In this document: positions 36,081 through 47,233 of the stretch, piece by piece | How the letters are laid out: each line of letters starts with the position of its first letter | Position numbering within the stretch: position 1 is the first letter of the stretch | Assembly: GCF_033958435.1 (NCBI RefSeq) | Contig: NC_134138.1 | Coordinates: 211,801,298-211,865,297 of the forward strand | Source of the DNA: Carettochelys insculpta | Taxonomy: Eukaryota > Chordata > Testudines > Carettochelyidae | Length of the DNA: 64,000 nt | Direction: 5' to 3' | Made by a program: the position numbers and the translations under genes | The notes under the pieces: model-generated | Databases searched by the model: none | What the model saw: the letters and a program-made list of their open reading frames with translations, nothing else | What the model was told of the DNA's origin: nothing

Positions 36081-36625
36081 CTGGTGTCGTGTACCAGATT
36101 CAAAATCTTGGCTAGCTGGAGTTGGCTGTGAGGTTGTATCTTGCCTGTCTGTGATTTAGAAGGAATTGCTTGGTTATGCCTTTTCATTGGTCCATTGTCC
36201 TATGCGCTGCCTAGCAAAGTGGCTGGTATTTGCTGCTTCACAGAAAAGTGAAAACTCTCAATTAGTACTCCTGAACATTTTCTTACTTTCCAAGATCAAT
36301 AATTCATTCTGTAATCTGATGTCATACACTACGTAAATCTGGGTGTTCATGCCAAAAAATCCCTTATCCTTAAATAATGCAATTACATTAACACAGTACT
36401 ATCTCCTTTGTTAAAAGTTGCTTTTCATTGATAGTCTCAGAAGCTTAGAATGTCATGGCATGTGTCATGCAGACTGGCTTGTGGCATCCCATTGATATGA
36501 AATAACTGACACTATTATCTTCAAAACATTTCTACAGTAATATTTTCCTTGTTCCCACTATGCACACATTATTTAAACCAGTGGTAAAGAGATTTGTTCA
36601 CTTCATTGAGTTACTGTGTTAAACA
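36081..36625. other. Unassigned DNA
   Basis: No gene or repeat recognised. Confidence 0.4.
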
Positions 36626-36627
36626 TA

Positions 36628-36936
36628 CAGGTTGAACGTTTCTGGTCAGCACTCCCTAATCCAGCAGCATCCGTGGTCTGGCATGATTTTAGTTAGCTGG
36701 GTGTCCATTTATCATGAGTGTGGCCAAGTTTCCTGTAGTACCATAAAGTTTTCTTTACAGCCACCAATCTTGGCTCTCAGTGTTCTGTGCTGTCATTTAG
36801 CTCTAATTTCCCTCAAATGTCTTCGAAGAGCCCAGTAAGCAGTTGAAGTGTTGGTAATGCTGCTAGACAATAATAACCTCCTGTGGTTCGGCACTTGTCA
36901 GGTCCCAAAAGTGCTGGGCTAGAGAGGTTCAACCTG
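36628..36936. mobile_element. Mariner-type MITE, 309 bp, TA duplication
   Basis: Termini CAGGTTGAACGTTTCTGGTC and, in reverse, CAGGTTGAACCTCTCTAGCC form inverted repeats of about 27 bp ending in the shared AGCACT. TA dinucleotides at 36626-36627 and 36937-36938 fit Tc1/mariner-type insertion. There is no coding capacity. A truncated relative lies at 52690-52775. Confidence 0.8.
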
Positions 36937-36938
36937 TA

Positions 36939-37252
36939 TTGATCTTTTGCCCAAACTAAACATTGAACTGCTAGATTTATACATTTTTACATCTAATTTA
37001 ACAATGATCAATTGTATTATTTATGATCAATTGTATTATTTTTAGTGTTCAAATATCCCAGGCTGTACTGGGTGCCATTCCATTAGGCATTGAACAAATA
37101 TATAGAAAGTCAATCCTTGCTCAGAATTGACGATCTAATTTGAGAGGATATATCAATTGGGTCAAGCAAAGAGAAAACATAGTCAGAGGGGCATATGGCT
37201 TCTACATTGTGCACCAACCATTTACATTTTGATTTTTAATGGTATTATGAGG
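36939..37252. other. Unassigned DNA with a 23-bp tandem duplication
   Basis: ATGATCAATTGTATTATTT occurs twice in a row around 37004-37042. Nothing else is recognisable. Confidence 0.5.
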
Positions 37253-38082
37253 CTGTGGTTCACAAACTTTTTGTATTGGCAATTTCTTTCACACAGTAAG
37301 TCTTAAGTGAAGCTCCTCTTATAAATTAAAAACACATTTTTATGTTTCACTCTATTTTAAATGCTACATTTCTAAATCTGTAAATCTGTTTAAAATTAAT
37401 TTGCTTTTTCTCACTGCTTTTAAATTTAGACTCACACATTTTTATGGAATTGTAAGCAGAAAATATATTTTTTAAATAGTTACTGTTTGATACTTGGAAG
37501 ATGGGGGCATAAAGAGACTCTGTCACTACCCATGATCACAGCAGACGTAGTGCCTGTGTCACTCCTTTCTGCTTCTATTAGTGGCAGGTGCTGTCATTAG
37601 AGCTGGGTAGCTGGAGAGTGATGGTTGCTGGCTATGTGCCCAGTTTTCAAGGCAGCAGTAGGCCCACAAGCAGCAGTAAAGGACTGCAGAAGTAAGGGTA
37701 GCAGTGTCATACCATATCAACCTTACTTCTGCATAATTTTTGATCTCTGCTTTGTAGGGTGTGGGTAAGGCAAATTTTGAGTAGCTATAGCCTCTGTAAG
37801 TCTCCCCTACTGCTACTCCACCTGTATGTCAGACTGTTAAATTATAAACTTCTTTCTTTTGTTGTTTGTAGTGTTCTAAATGGTCTGTGGTTTAATGCTA
37901 CTCTTCAGCTTCTGAACAATCAAGCCCTGTAATGATGTCAATTAGTCAGGGTGATCTTAGGGAAAATGGTGCCAGGAGCGATTCTGTTTGGGTGCCTGTT
38001 CTTTGGAGCTGCAACCTTGATGTGTGGGGCTGATAGCCTGTGATCCCCTGAGGGACCACAATGACATATTTGAGAACCCTTG
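37253..38082. mobile_element. hAT-like non-autonomous element, about 830 bp
   Basis: The left edge CTGTGGTTCACAAACTTTTT and the right edge TTTGAGAACCCTTG form imperfect inverted ends with the GGTTCTCAAA-type terminus common in hAT elements. Inside are AT-rich and then GC-richer blocks without coding signal. No 8-bp duplication is evident, so edges are approximate. Confidence 0.4.
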
Positions 38083-39319
38083 CTACAAAGTAAATGTCTG
38101 AAATCTCTGGGTTTTTTATTTAGACAGTGATTTTCCCCACTTTGTGGTAAAACAGTGGTGAGTACTATTCATGGCCTTTGTATAATCTGATGATTGAGTT
38201 TTATCACACATTTTAGTAACGTAGAGTGTTCAGCTGCAACCAGTTCTATAAATGCCATTCACTTAAGTTATTAACAAATAACATGGGAATGTTGTGAGTC
38301 CTCTTTTTAACTGACTGTGTTGCATCTAATTCAGGATCTACAACAGTATTGATAAATCAAATTATGTTCTGGATTAAAATAAATTTTGTGTTTAAAATAT
38401 TGAAATTAGGATGAATATGTTTGTTCATTTTGATAACAAATGGCTGAGGAAGATCCTTTGAAACCTGGAAATAGATATTTACTATCCTGTGTGTGTGATG
38501 ATCATGATCCAATTAAAATTAAAAGTGTTTAGGTTCTCTAGCCAGCATCTGGGCCATTTGAAAATATATTATTTTCCCCCAACTTGTTTTTAAGAACTTT
38601 AACCTTTTACAATAAGTAGTAGTTTTTCCAAAGTTTGTGTTCAAAATGAACTCTTACTAGCTTGACAGTAAGAACCAGATTTTCAAAGGTGTTTAGGTTC
38701 ATAATGATGCAAATAGGCATCCAAGTTGGATTTTCAAAGCACTTATGTGCATCAGGCCAATGGTTTCTGATGTAACTGTTAGAATAGCATTACAGTTTTC
38801 TTCTGAAAAACACACATTGTTTTCCATTCAACAAGATTAAATTTAAACGTACGTGGTTTGTATTTAAAGATATTTATATTAGTTATGTATTTGTTCACAC
38901 TCGTAGCATCCATTTATAAACCGTTCATGAGGGGTTAATAAGTAACAATAGATGTTTTCATAATTGGTTAACTGCTTAGTCCAATCATTGAAAAGTTTGC
39001 TTTGAACTATCCTATAACAATTTGTATTCTTTTTTGACGATGTGCTTACAATTATCCCACACATACTATTCAAATACAAAGTGTGACTGACTGTCCACTA
39101 GAATCTTTGAAGTTTCTAACACAGAGAGAGGATTCACAATAGTACTAAGACATAGTCTGAAATAAAGGAAAATAGAAGCTTAGGTTGAATTTTGGGGACC
39201 ATTCTTAATGATGTTTTTCCCTAAACTTTGGAATTCTCTCTCAAGAAATGCAATGGCTCCATCGCGTGTGCGGGGCAGAATACTCAATATAGATTTACAA
39301 ATTGTCCATGAAGAAGAAT
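38083..39319. other. AT-rich DNA, no gene seen
   Basis: No gene recognised. The right part (39170-39319) may be further eroded CR1. Confidence 0.45.
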
Positions 39320-39490
39320 CCACTGTGATCCTTGGTAGACTGTTTGAATGGTTTGTTATTGTCACAGTGATAAAGAAACTTTATTTCCAGTCTGAATTTG
39401 TTCAGCTCAGTGTTCAGCCACTGAACTGTTATATCTTTCTCTGCTAGACTATTACTAAATATTAGTTCTCATGTCGTTACTTATGAACAG
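39320..39490 (-). mobile_element. CR1 3'-region fragment
   Basis: Plus strand shares TTTATTTCCAGTCTGAATTT, a GTTCAGCCACTGAACTGTTA block and CTTTCTCTGCTAGACT with the CR1 at 48645-50060 (there at about 48855-48930). It is a short, both-side truncated copy in the same orientation. Confidence 0.75.
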
Positions 39491-40265
39491 CAATCAAATA
39501 ATCCCATACCTGTCTTCGTTAATCTAATAAACTGGAGTAAATTATAGTTTCTCCATGCAGTAGGTCAAATTCACAATTAAAAAAGTTTAGTAATTTGTTT
39601 AGTTTTTTCCTCCAGGTACTTTTTTTCACTTACCTAGAAACAAGCTAGGCCTCAGAGATTTAGTGTCAGAAATTTTGATCTAGCTGCCTGGTTATTCTGA
39701 TGACTGGGTCATATCCCAGTAGTGTGTCTATAGTGCTGAATGTTCTGAGAGTACATTTCTTTAAAGAAAAGATATTCCTGCTTATATTGAACCACCTGTC
39801 AATGATAAGCAAGATAATTCTGTTGTAATTTTTTCACAAATTTATTCAGTTTCCTTGGTTTTATTGATGATATTTCTTGTGTCCTGTTCTACTTCTGCCA
39901 TCTATGGACTCATTGATTATTAACTGGTTACATGTTTTCCATAGTTATCCAAAGCTTAAATCCAGTATCCTTTTAAAATGATGCCTCCTTCTGTGCATTC
40001 CCTTTACTATGTACTTAATTGAATAAACAGATTTTCCTCAATTTAATGTCAGATTAAAAATAAATGATCCCAAATAGTTGATTTTTATTCATTAATATTT
40101 AGTGGTACCAGCCCATCATATTTAAAACTGCTGCCCACAGACCAGATGCAACATAAAAAAATCTGTGAAAAATTTTCTATGCTTTCTCACAAGTGTGCCT
40201 CATTACTTGACTCAAACCTATTCTGACCTTTCAAAAATGGATTATTTGGTAATGGTGCGAAGTTT
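39491..40265. other. AT-rich DNA, no gene seen
   Basis: Nothing recognised. Confidence 0.45.
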
Positions 40266-40273
40266 GCTTTTAG

Positions 40274-41005
40274 CAGTGCTTTTTTTCCCCTCTATAAAAA
40301 AGGTGGCAGAACTCAAGCCCCGAGCTGCACTGCCACCCTGAGCCCCCCCCTGCTAGCAACTTAACCCTGCCGGTGGGGCCCCTAACCTCCCCCTCAACTT
40401 TACTGCCCCCCAGTGGCTTAGCCACCCTGCATGGGGGCCAAGCAGCCCTTCCTGCGCTGGGCTTGAGTTGCCCCCATGGGGGGCCCAGACAGCCCCCCCA
40501 GTGGCTTAGGCACCCTGTGGGGACCTAGGCTGCAACCCGGGGTGGCCGGTAACCACCCCTTGGCAGCTTAACCATTCTGTGTGAGGTCTGAGCTGCCCCA
40601 CCTATTTGGGGCCTGAGCTGCATCTCCACATGGGGCCCTAGCTGCCTCCCCCACTACATTAACAGCCCTATGAAGGACCCCAGCTGCCCCCCTGTCAGTT
40701 TAACCGCCAATCCCCCCCCAAGCCCCCCCCCAAGGCTTACCCCCTGTGCTTGTTCACCCCGTGCAGTCCCTGAGCCAGCCCCCACTTCACCCCCTACCTC
40801 TGCTGCCTTGCCCTGCCTCCTCCACATGGGTGCTGGCATCTCGGGGAGGGGTAGAAGTGGAGGAAGAGTCAGCCAAGATAGCTGTGTCTGGAGCTGCAGT
40901 TGGCTCTTAAAGGCCAGATGTGGCTTGGCTGCACCTGCCCAGATGGCTTTTGAAAAAATGTTCAGAAACGCCATTCCAGGGCATTCTGGCAGAAAAAAAG
41001 GCCTG
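40274..41005. mobile_element. hAT-type non-autonomous element with perfect 8-bp duplication
   Basis: The 732-bp element starts CAGTGCTTTTTTTC and ends, inverted, in GAAAAAAAGGCCTG. It is flanked by GCTTTTAG at 40266-40273 and 41006-41013, a perfect 8-bp target duplication as made by hAT transposases. The interior is a C-rich stretch in which phrases such as GTGGCTTAGCCACCCTG and (A/C)AGCTGCCCCCC recur every 50-70 bp, suggesting a degenerate tandem array. Overlapping open frames of 121-123 codons on both strands (40654-41035) are proline-rich composition artefacts with no transposase motif. Confidence 0.8.
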
Positions 41006-41013
41006 GCTTTTAG

Positions 41014-41616
41014 ATACTTCACCACGATGGCTTAAATAGTGTGTATTCCTTCAATACTTGCCATATTCTTTCTGCTTAGATTAGGAATAACCATGTCAGA
41101 TGAGTAGAGCTGAAGTAGAGTGTTGTGAGAACTTAAAAGCTTTTCTGTCACCAGCGGAAGTTTGGTTTAATAAAAGAACACCACACCCTCCTTGAGTTGT
41201 TAAAGACAACTGAAAAGTTGAAGTGCTAACACTGCAGATTTAGAATATTGCACTGGTCTGCTGGAATACACCAATTCGTACTTATGTTAGGTCATCAATG
41301 GGTTTTTTGATTGGAACATCTTTTGGGCACTATTGGCCTGCATTGTATTCAAATCAATAACTATAATTAGTTTTTTATATAGGCAGGTGGACAGTGTGTG
41401 TAATTTCTGTGATTTTTGTGCAATGCGTAATTCGCTTTGGGTACTTTCGTATCACTGTCTACTTGGTTCCAAGGAATTGTTTTATTTCTGAAGACACTCC
41501 CTGGGGGCAGGGGAATACATGATGAAACAACTAGGTGTGGACCACATGTTGTTTGTATCATGCCAGATGTGTCAATCAATTTGTGAACACGAGAGTAAAG
41601 CTACATTAGCAATTTG
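41014..41616. other. Unassigned DNA
   Basis: No gene or repeat recognised. Confidence 0.4.
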
Positions 41617-41858
41617 CAGTAGAGTCTCAACAGTTGCAAGTGTTCCATGTTCAGGAGCCTTGCAAATGTTGATTTTTTGCAAATTTGGGGGTGCCTGGGG
41701 CCCTGGGGAAGCAGCGGCTGTTGGCACTCCTGCCCGGGGCCCTGGGGAAGCAGCGGCTGTTTGCACTCCTGCCCAGGGCCCCAGGAAGGCAGCTACTCGT
41801 CCGCTCACAAATAATTGAATTTGCAAACATTAAGTTCGTGAATCATGAGACCCTACTG
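41617..41858. mobile_element. Tigger/pogo-like MITE with internal 39-bp tandem repeat
   Basis: Termini CAGTAGAGTCTCA and, reversed, CAGTAGGGTCTCA are inverted. The right flank has TA and the left flank TG, close to a TA duplication. Inside, a 39-bp unit beginning GGGGCCCTGGGGAAGCAG starts at 41697, 41736 and (partly, diverged) 41775. Because 39 is divisible by three, open frames with 13-residue repeats appear on both strands, but nothing suggests that they are translated. Confidence 0.65.
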
Positions 41859-42395
41859 TACCAGCATCAAATGATTGCCCGTTAACTCTTAATGAGAACT
41901 GGCCAAGGGGACTTCTTGAACTATGGATGTATCACCACCTCTGTGACCACAGCTGTTTCCCTACAGGAGCTGGGCTGCGAGAGGGAAGGGGAGTGAAAAT
42001 AGGGTGACTTTCAATACCTAGTCATCCATTTCAGGCTTGTAGGAAATACTTGCTCACCTGGCTAAGAGGGGGGGAATTCCAATCTGAGGTCATGTTGGCC
42101 AGGATTAGGAAGGATAGTTGCAGACCTACAGACTATCTTCCAGGTCAGTGCTTAGAGGGACCCTCTTAATGAGTTAAAGGAGAAGTTATAGGGGAGTTGT
42201 ATTAACTTTTCTTTACTCTTTTTGTTCAGTGTCCCTGATCACTTAATGACTACGGAAAGTCTTTGTTTTGAAAAGACTTTCTTGTATTTCTGCAAACATT
42301 GGCTGACTGCACAGCTCCCAAGAGACTGAAGCCTTGTGTACATTACACATTCTGTCCTGATACCAGTATAGCTAACAGAGTCCCTAACTGTACAC
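41859..42395. other. Unassigned DNA
   Basis: No gene or repeat recognised before the Harbinger element. Confidence 0.4.
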
Positions 42396-42398
42396 TAA

Positions 42399-42432
42399 AG
42401 CAATGTCTAGACTGCAAGATTTTGTCTACGGA
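42399..42432 (+). repeat. Harbinger left terminal inverted repeat
   Basis: ATGTCTAGACTGCAAGATTT pairs with the right end of the element in reverse; TAA precedes it. Confidence 0.88.
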
Positions 42433-42974
42433 AGCTTTTGACAGATGATATCTTGTGACAAAACTTCTATCGACAGAGCATGTCCAGATACCAAGGCACA
42501 TTGGAAGGGCGATCTGTTCACCCAACAGAGAGCAGCCAGACAGCCTGGGCGCTCTCTTGGCAGAACTGCCACCTGGAACCACATCCAGGGGTTGCAGGTC
42601 ACCAGTTCCTTCTGAGAGCCAGTGCCAGAACCCTGCAGAGATGTGTGCTTAATGGGACCCCTCTGGACAACTGTTCCCTGCCTCTGCTGTGGGCTCGCCT
42701 ACCCTTGTAAGGGACAGCAAAGCTCTCACAGTGCTCTCTGTGCTTGTCCTTCATTTGTGGGTGACACAGATGGTCCCTGGGTGCCATGAAGCTGGAGCTG
42801 TGCCTGGGCTTGCAATGGCCCACGTGGACATGCTGTGGCTTGTGCTGAACTTTCTGGCAGGCTACCTTCCTGTTCCTCAGTGTGCTCGACCCTGAGATCA
42901 TCTTTGGGGCTGTCTCCTGAGCTGCTTGAGTGACACACTTTCAGCCACCCCACATAGTGCGCATGTGGCTCTGG

Positions 42975-44190
42975 GGGCACCACCCAGTTCCATCTGGTTA
43001 GACCAGCTGGTCATGGAGTGGTGGAATGACCAGCAGTGGCTCCAAAATTTCCACATGTGGAAGGCCACCTTCTTCAAGCTCTGTGCCTGTCTTCCCCCCA
43101 GGCCCCAAGAAATAACACCCAGCTGTGGCCTGCCCCCACCCCATGGCAAAATGGGTAGCAATTGCCCTCTGGAAACTGGCTACCCTTATCAGCTACCAGT
43201 TGGTGGGCAGCCAGTTTGGTACAGGGCCATCCAGTGCTGGGGCCCTCCTCATGGAAGTAATGCACTTTTGGTCTGTGGTCCCCGCATTGGGGGCGGGGTG
43301 TCCTGACAAAGGGAAACCCTCAGGAAGTGGGGTTGGGAGGTGTGAGGGGTGGAGTTGGGGTGGGAGGGAAGCCCCATCCTCAGAGGATCATGGTGTCCCA
43401 CCCTCACACAGCCCTGCTGCTGGGGGGGTGGCCTCACTTGGGGGAGCTCACAGATTGCTCAGGGGGACTGGACAGGAAGGGCCCAGGTACTCGCCAAGGG
43501 CTCAGGTGTTTCCTTAGGGTGCAGGTACTTGCTTAGTTCCTGTCAAATGTTTGGTCACCTCCCTCTGCTGGTCCCAAGAGCCATCAACTCAATCCTGCTG
43601 CAGAGGATTATCCATCTGGGAGATCTTGATTAGATCACAGCCAGATTCGCTGCCCTGGGTTTCGCAAACTGTGTCAGATCAGTCAAGGGAAACCACATCC
43701 TGATTCACACCCTGGAGCATCGCATAGTCAAGTTAATCAACAGGAAGGTCAGCTTCTCCATGATGCTGCAGGCCCTTTTCGACCACGGATAGTTCATGGA
43801 CATTTACATCAGGTGGGTGGGCAGCGTGCACCTTGCCCACATGTTTGGCAATTCCAGCCTGTGCTGAAAGCTGGAGGTGCACATGTTCCTCCCCCGCTGG
43901 GAGCTGGTGGTTGGGGATGTGCAGATGCCAGTCTGAATCATGGGGAATATGGCCTACCCCCTTGTGCCATAGCTGATGAAGCTGTATACCAGACAGCTGG
44001 ACTCCACCAGGGAACAATTGAATGAGCATCTGAACTGTGCCAGGATGCAGGCTCGGAGGCCTCAAGGCACAGTCGAGGTGCCTCCTGATGTGCATTGATG
44101 TGGGGAAGTGCAACATCCCCAAAGTTGTGGCAGCTTTGTTGTGTTCTGCACAGCATCATGGAGGAGAAGAGGAGGGCCTTCTTCCCAGGG
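42975..44190 (+). pseudogene. Harbinger transposase remnant
   Basis: In order across frames: LDQLVMEWWNDQQWLQNFHM and WKATFFKLCACL (about 43000-43090), MAKWVAIALWKLATLISYQL with VGSQFGTGPSSAGALLMEV (43143-43260), a gap of about 300 bp without transposase similarity that may be an intron or insertion, then FAALGFANCVRSVKGNHILI (43650-43710), SFSMMLQALFDHG, a stop, FMDIYIRWVGSVHLAHMFGN, FLPRWELVVGDVQMPV, IMGNMAYPLVP and LDSTREQLNEHLNCARMQAR (to about 44060). These are the blocks of a PIF/Harbinger DDE transposase. The first catalytic Asp of the DGTHI-type motif is replaced (KGNHI), and at least four stops occur. It is not functional. Confidence 0.82.
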
Positions 44191-45689
44191 TAGGGAGTGG
44201 ATGGAGGCTGCGAGGGGTGAGCCTATGAGCAGCTGCTGTCTGCCAAGCCCATTGGGATGGTGTGTGGATCTGGGAGGCCCTGAGGAAGACCTTTTCCCAT
44301 GGCCCTCAGTAACCTTCCCCAGGGCCCCCCCCCAGTGGGGGCCTTGGGGCCACAGTCCTACCCCATCCCCACCGTTATCCCTCCCTTCACCTCTCCCCGA
44401 CCCCAGGATAATAAAGGCACACACTTGTGTAGTGAATGATAAATAGGTTTATTGTGAGAAATATTTACAAAAGTGTGGCTGGGACTGGGAAGTGGTGGGG
44501 AGCCTCTGAACTTGGAGATGGGGCCTCGGGACAAAGGGTATGGGGCCTCTCAACTTAGAGGTGGGAGGATTTGGGAGGGGGAGGAGGGCTGCAAACCCAG
44601 GGTGGAGGGTGCCCCCTCCTCCCACCAGCCTCGGGACCCCCACTGGGGCTGGGAACAGAGCGGTACAGATGAGGAGGGGCAGGGGAGTGGTGTAGGTTGG
44701 CAGTGGGGATAGAGGGAGCAGGGGGAGGGATCATGACCATCACCCAAGGGACCAGGCAGGGTTCAGGATGCCTTGTGGGAGGGAAGGCTCTTGTAGGGTG
44801 ACAGGCAGCTGGGCCAGCATGTCCTGTCAGATGCTGATGACCAAGTCACCACAGGGCATGAGCTGGCCCCACACCCAAGCCCACGACTGCCATTCCACAT
44901 CCTTCCAGATGCAGTAGGCCAGGGGGCACTGAATGCCTTTCAGGAGAGTGACATGAATGCTCATGATCTACTTGTGGACCCTCTACCATCTCCTCCGGCT
45001 CCAGGGGTGGTCTTGTGTTGTGGGGGTGGCCCAGCCCCTGGTCAGGGCTGGTCCAGCTGTGCAGAGCACAGGGATAGGGAGATGGTGAGTAATTCATCCA
45101 GCACAGCTCCTAAGGTCCTGACTCCCACCATGAGCAGCAATCAACACGCTCCAGGCCAAGGGACAGGGATGTCCCAGGAGCAAGAACGTATATGGCTGAG
45201 GTGCTTACAGGACCAAGCTGGCCACTGCCCTTCCCGGTCGGTGGGCTAGCAGCCATGAGGGTTTTCCCGCCACAGAAGGGTTCCCTCATGGGTGGTGGAG
45301 AAGCTGTGAGCAGCCTGGTCCTCCCCAGAACCCAGTCATGCACCCGCAGCTTGCAGCACTGCCCGCAGCAGCAGGTGCTGCCTTGACCATGCAGGCATGC
45401 CCGTGTGCTGTGTGCCTCATTCCTTGGTGTGTGTGAGAGGGACCCCCTGCTCCTGGGGCCTGATGTTTGTCCAGTCTTCTGCGAGCCTGGCAGCCGAATG
45501 CCCCCTGTACTATGGGGCTGTGTGCTGGGTTCAAGTGGTGCACACTACCACTACGTGTGGTTCCATATGCTGGGACCGCAGTGGGGGGTTCCACCCAAGC
45601 TGGCCAACCGACACTTGCGGCCCACCCCTTCTGCACCTATCTCCCGTGCCCTGAGGTATGTGACAAACGGGGCACTCACCTGAGGAATC

Positions 45690-46215
45690 CTCACCAAGGT
45701 TGGAGGAGGCCAGGGATGCATCCTGGTTGTTGGGGACTGGGTCCAGGGTGATCGTCAGGCTGCTGGGTTCTGACTTGGGGTCCTGCTGCTGCCTGTCCTG
45801 TGTCGTGTCGTCCTCTTCCAGCTTGACATGAGGGACATTGAGCCTGGAGTCCAGGCTTAGGCCAGAGGGTGATGTTCTCCCCAACCACCCAGGATGTGGT
45901 GCAGCTTCGTGTAGTAGGGGCAGGTGGCTGGTTCTGCCCTGGAGCAGCTCACAGTGTCCCAGGCCTGGACCTATCCCTACTGCCACTCCTTGACCTTCAC
46001 CTGGATTTGTTCAGGGGTGTCATGGAGATGACCACATTCTGCCAGGACCTCAGCCATCCAGCTGTAAATGTCTGCACTGTGGCACCTGGTTCTGGGGTCC
46101 TGCAGAGTCTCCTTCTTGGCCTACAGATCCAGCAGGCCCTGGATCTGTGCCCTGGACCAGGTTGGGACACGTCTCTTGGAACCTTGGGGAGGATCCTTGG
46201 ACCCTGGGGCTGTTT
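45690..46215 (-). pseudogene. Harbinger Myb/SANT-like gene remnant
   Basis: Minus strand gives QGLLDL, a stop, AKKETLQDPRTRCHSADIYS, WMAEVLAECGHLHDTPEQIQ and VKVKE (about 46150-45990), then after a decayed linker EPATCPYYTKLHHILGG (45930-45880) and an acidic tail (VKLEEDDTTQDRQQQDPKSE, 45815-45755). That is a trihelix-like Myb/SANT DNA-binding domain followed by the usual acidic segment of the Harbinger accessory protein. One in-frame stop and frame changes disable it. The same gene type is seen at 9930-10330. Confidence 0.8.
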
Positions 46216-46614
46216 TCTCAAGGGCCTGTGGGGTCAGAGTTTGCCTGCTGTTTAGCCATCTGGGCTTGGGTGTGGCTGTGAGGACATAATGGTGAGTTGC
46301 GTGGCATGCGGCTTCTCCCACACTCTCAGCTTTCTTCTAGGAGGTTCCACTGGCTCCCTGCGGCTTGAAGAAGGCCCAGGGGCAGGAACCATAGAGCACT
46401 GATTGCTGTGGATGGTGCCACTGGGGCAGCTGTGTGGCATCCCAGAGGCCTCTTCTTGCTTCAGAAGGCCTTGTCAAAACCCCCACACCTGCCTTTATCG
46501 ACAGATCCCTAATGACGGAGGCGTTCTTCCTCAGGTAAGTGGGGTATGGCTATTGACAAAAGTGCTCCATTCTGTCAGCAGAACACACTTTGCAATCTGG
46601 CTACTCCCTGGGTT

Positions 46615-46647
46615 TTGTCGACAAAACCTTGCAGTCTAGACATAACC
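46615..46647 (-). repeat. Harbinger right terminal inverted repeat
   Basis: Mirror of the left end: CTTGCAGTCTAGACATAACC, followed by TAA. Confidence 0.88.
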
Positions 46648-46727
46648 TAAGAGAAGGAATTTTGCTTGTGTACTCACACCACTTCCTGGAATGTTAGCAC
46701 TCTTCTGTTTGCATAGTTGTGTCTATA

Positions 46728-47231
46728 CAGTAAACCCTCACTATGCAGACGAATAGGGAGGGAAGGTTGTCTGCTATTCCCAAAAGTCCGTTATATACAA
46801 AGGTTTAGTGTCCGTCCACCCCGCCAGCCTCCACCCAGAAAAAAGTCAAACCCTGCCACTCGACGGAGCTGCTGCTGATGGATGAGCGGCTGCACCCCAC
46901 TGCACAGCTGGAGCTGCCTTGCCGCGCACAGCTGGAGGTGCCGCATGGCTGAAGCTGTCTCACCGCTGCACGTGGCTGGAGGCACCTGGCTGCATGGCGG
47001 GAAGAGCAGCTGCACAGCTTGGAAGAGCCACTGTCACATACTCATGGTGGCTCCACTGGAGGAGGTGGTGGCTCCTCCAGGCTGCATCAGTGGGTAAGTC
47101 TCTTAACTTTTGGGGGCTGGGGGTGGGGGGATGATTTACAGACCCCAGTGGACTTTGGGATCAATGAGGGTGAGATGTCCATTGTTCCCAAAGTCTGCTA
47201 AATTGGGGTCTATAAAATCAAGGATTTCCTG
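46728..47231. mobile_element. Tigger/pogo-like MITE, 504 bp, TA duplication
   Basis: The left end CAGTAAACCCTCACTATGCA and the right end, reversed, CAGGAAATCCTTGATTTTAT are imperfect inverted repeats, each preceded by TA. The interior has a GC-rich block (46830-47095) with the recurring phrase CACAGCTGGA or CACGTGGCTGGA. No transposase motif is seen in the frames on either strand. Confidence 0.65.
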
Positions 47232-47233
47232 TA

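Larger units (their letters stand above)
42399..46647 (+). mobile_element. PIF/Harbinger transposon, complete ends, inactive
   Basis: A 4,249-bp element bounded by inverted ends (left AATGTCTAGACTGCAAG at 42402-42418, right the reverse CTTGCAGTCTAGACAT at 46628-46643, extended by a TTTTGTC block) and a TAA on each side (42396-42398 and 46648-46650), the 3-bp duplication typical of Harbinger. It carries a transposase remnant on the plus strand (42975-44190) and a Myb/SANT remnant on the minus strand (46215-45690), convergent. The interior is far more GC-rich than the flanks, which generates many overlapping open frames. Stops and frameshifts in both genes show that it cannot move. Confidence 0.88.

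Noticed and set aside
40654..41035. Overlapping 121-123-codon frames on both strands
   Set aside because: Proline- and glycine-rich translations of the C-rich hAT interior, with no transposase or other motif.
44062..46440. Dozens of open frames over 60 codons in the Harbinger interior
   Set aside because: They arise from high GC content inside the transposon; only the transposase and Myb blocks have family support.
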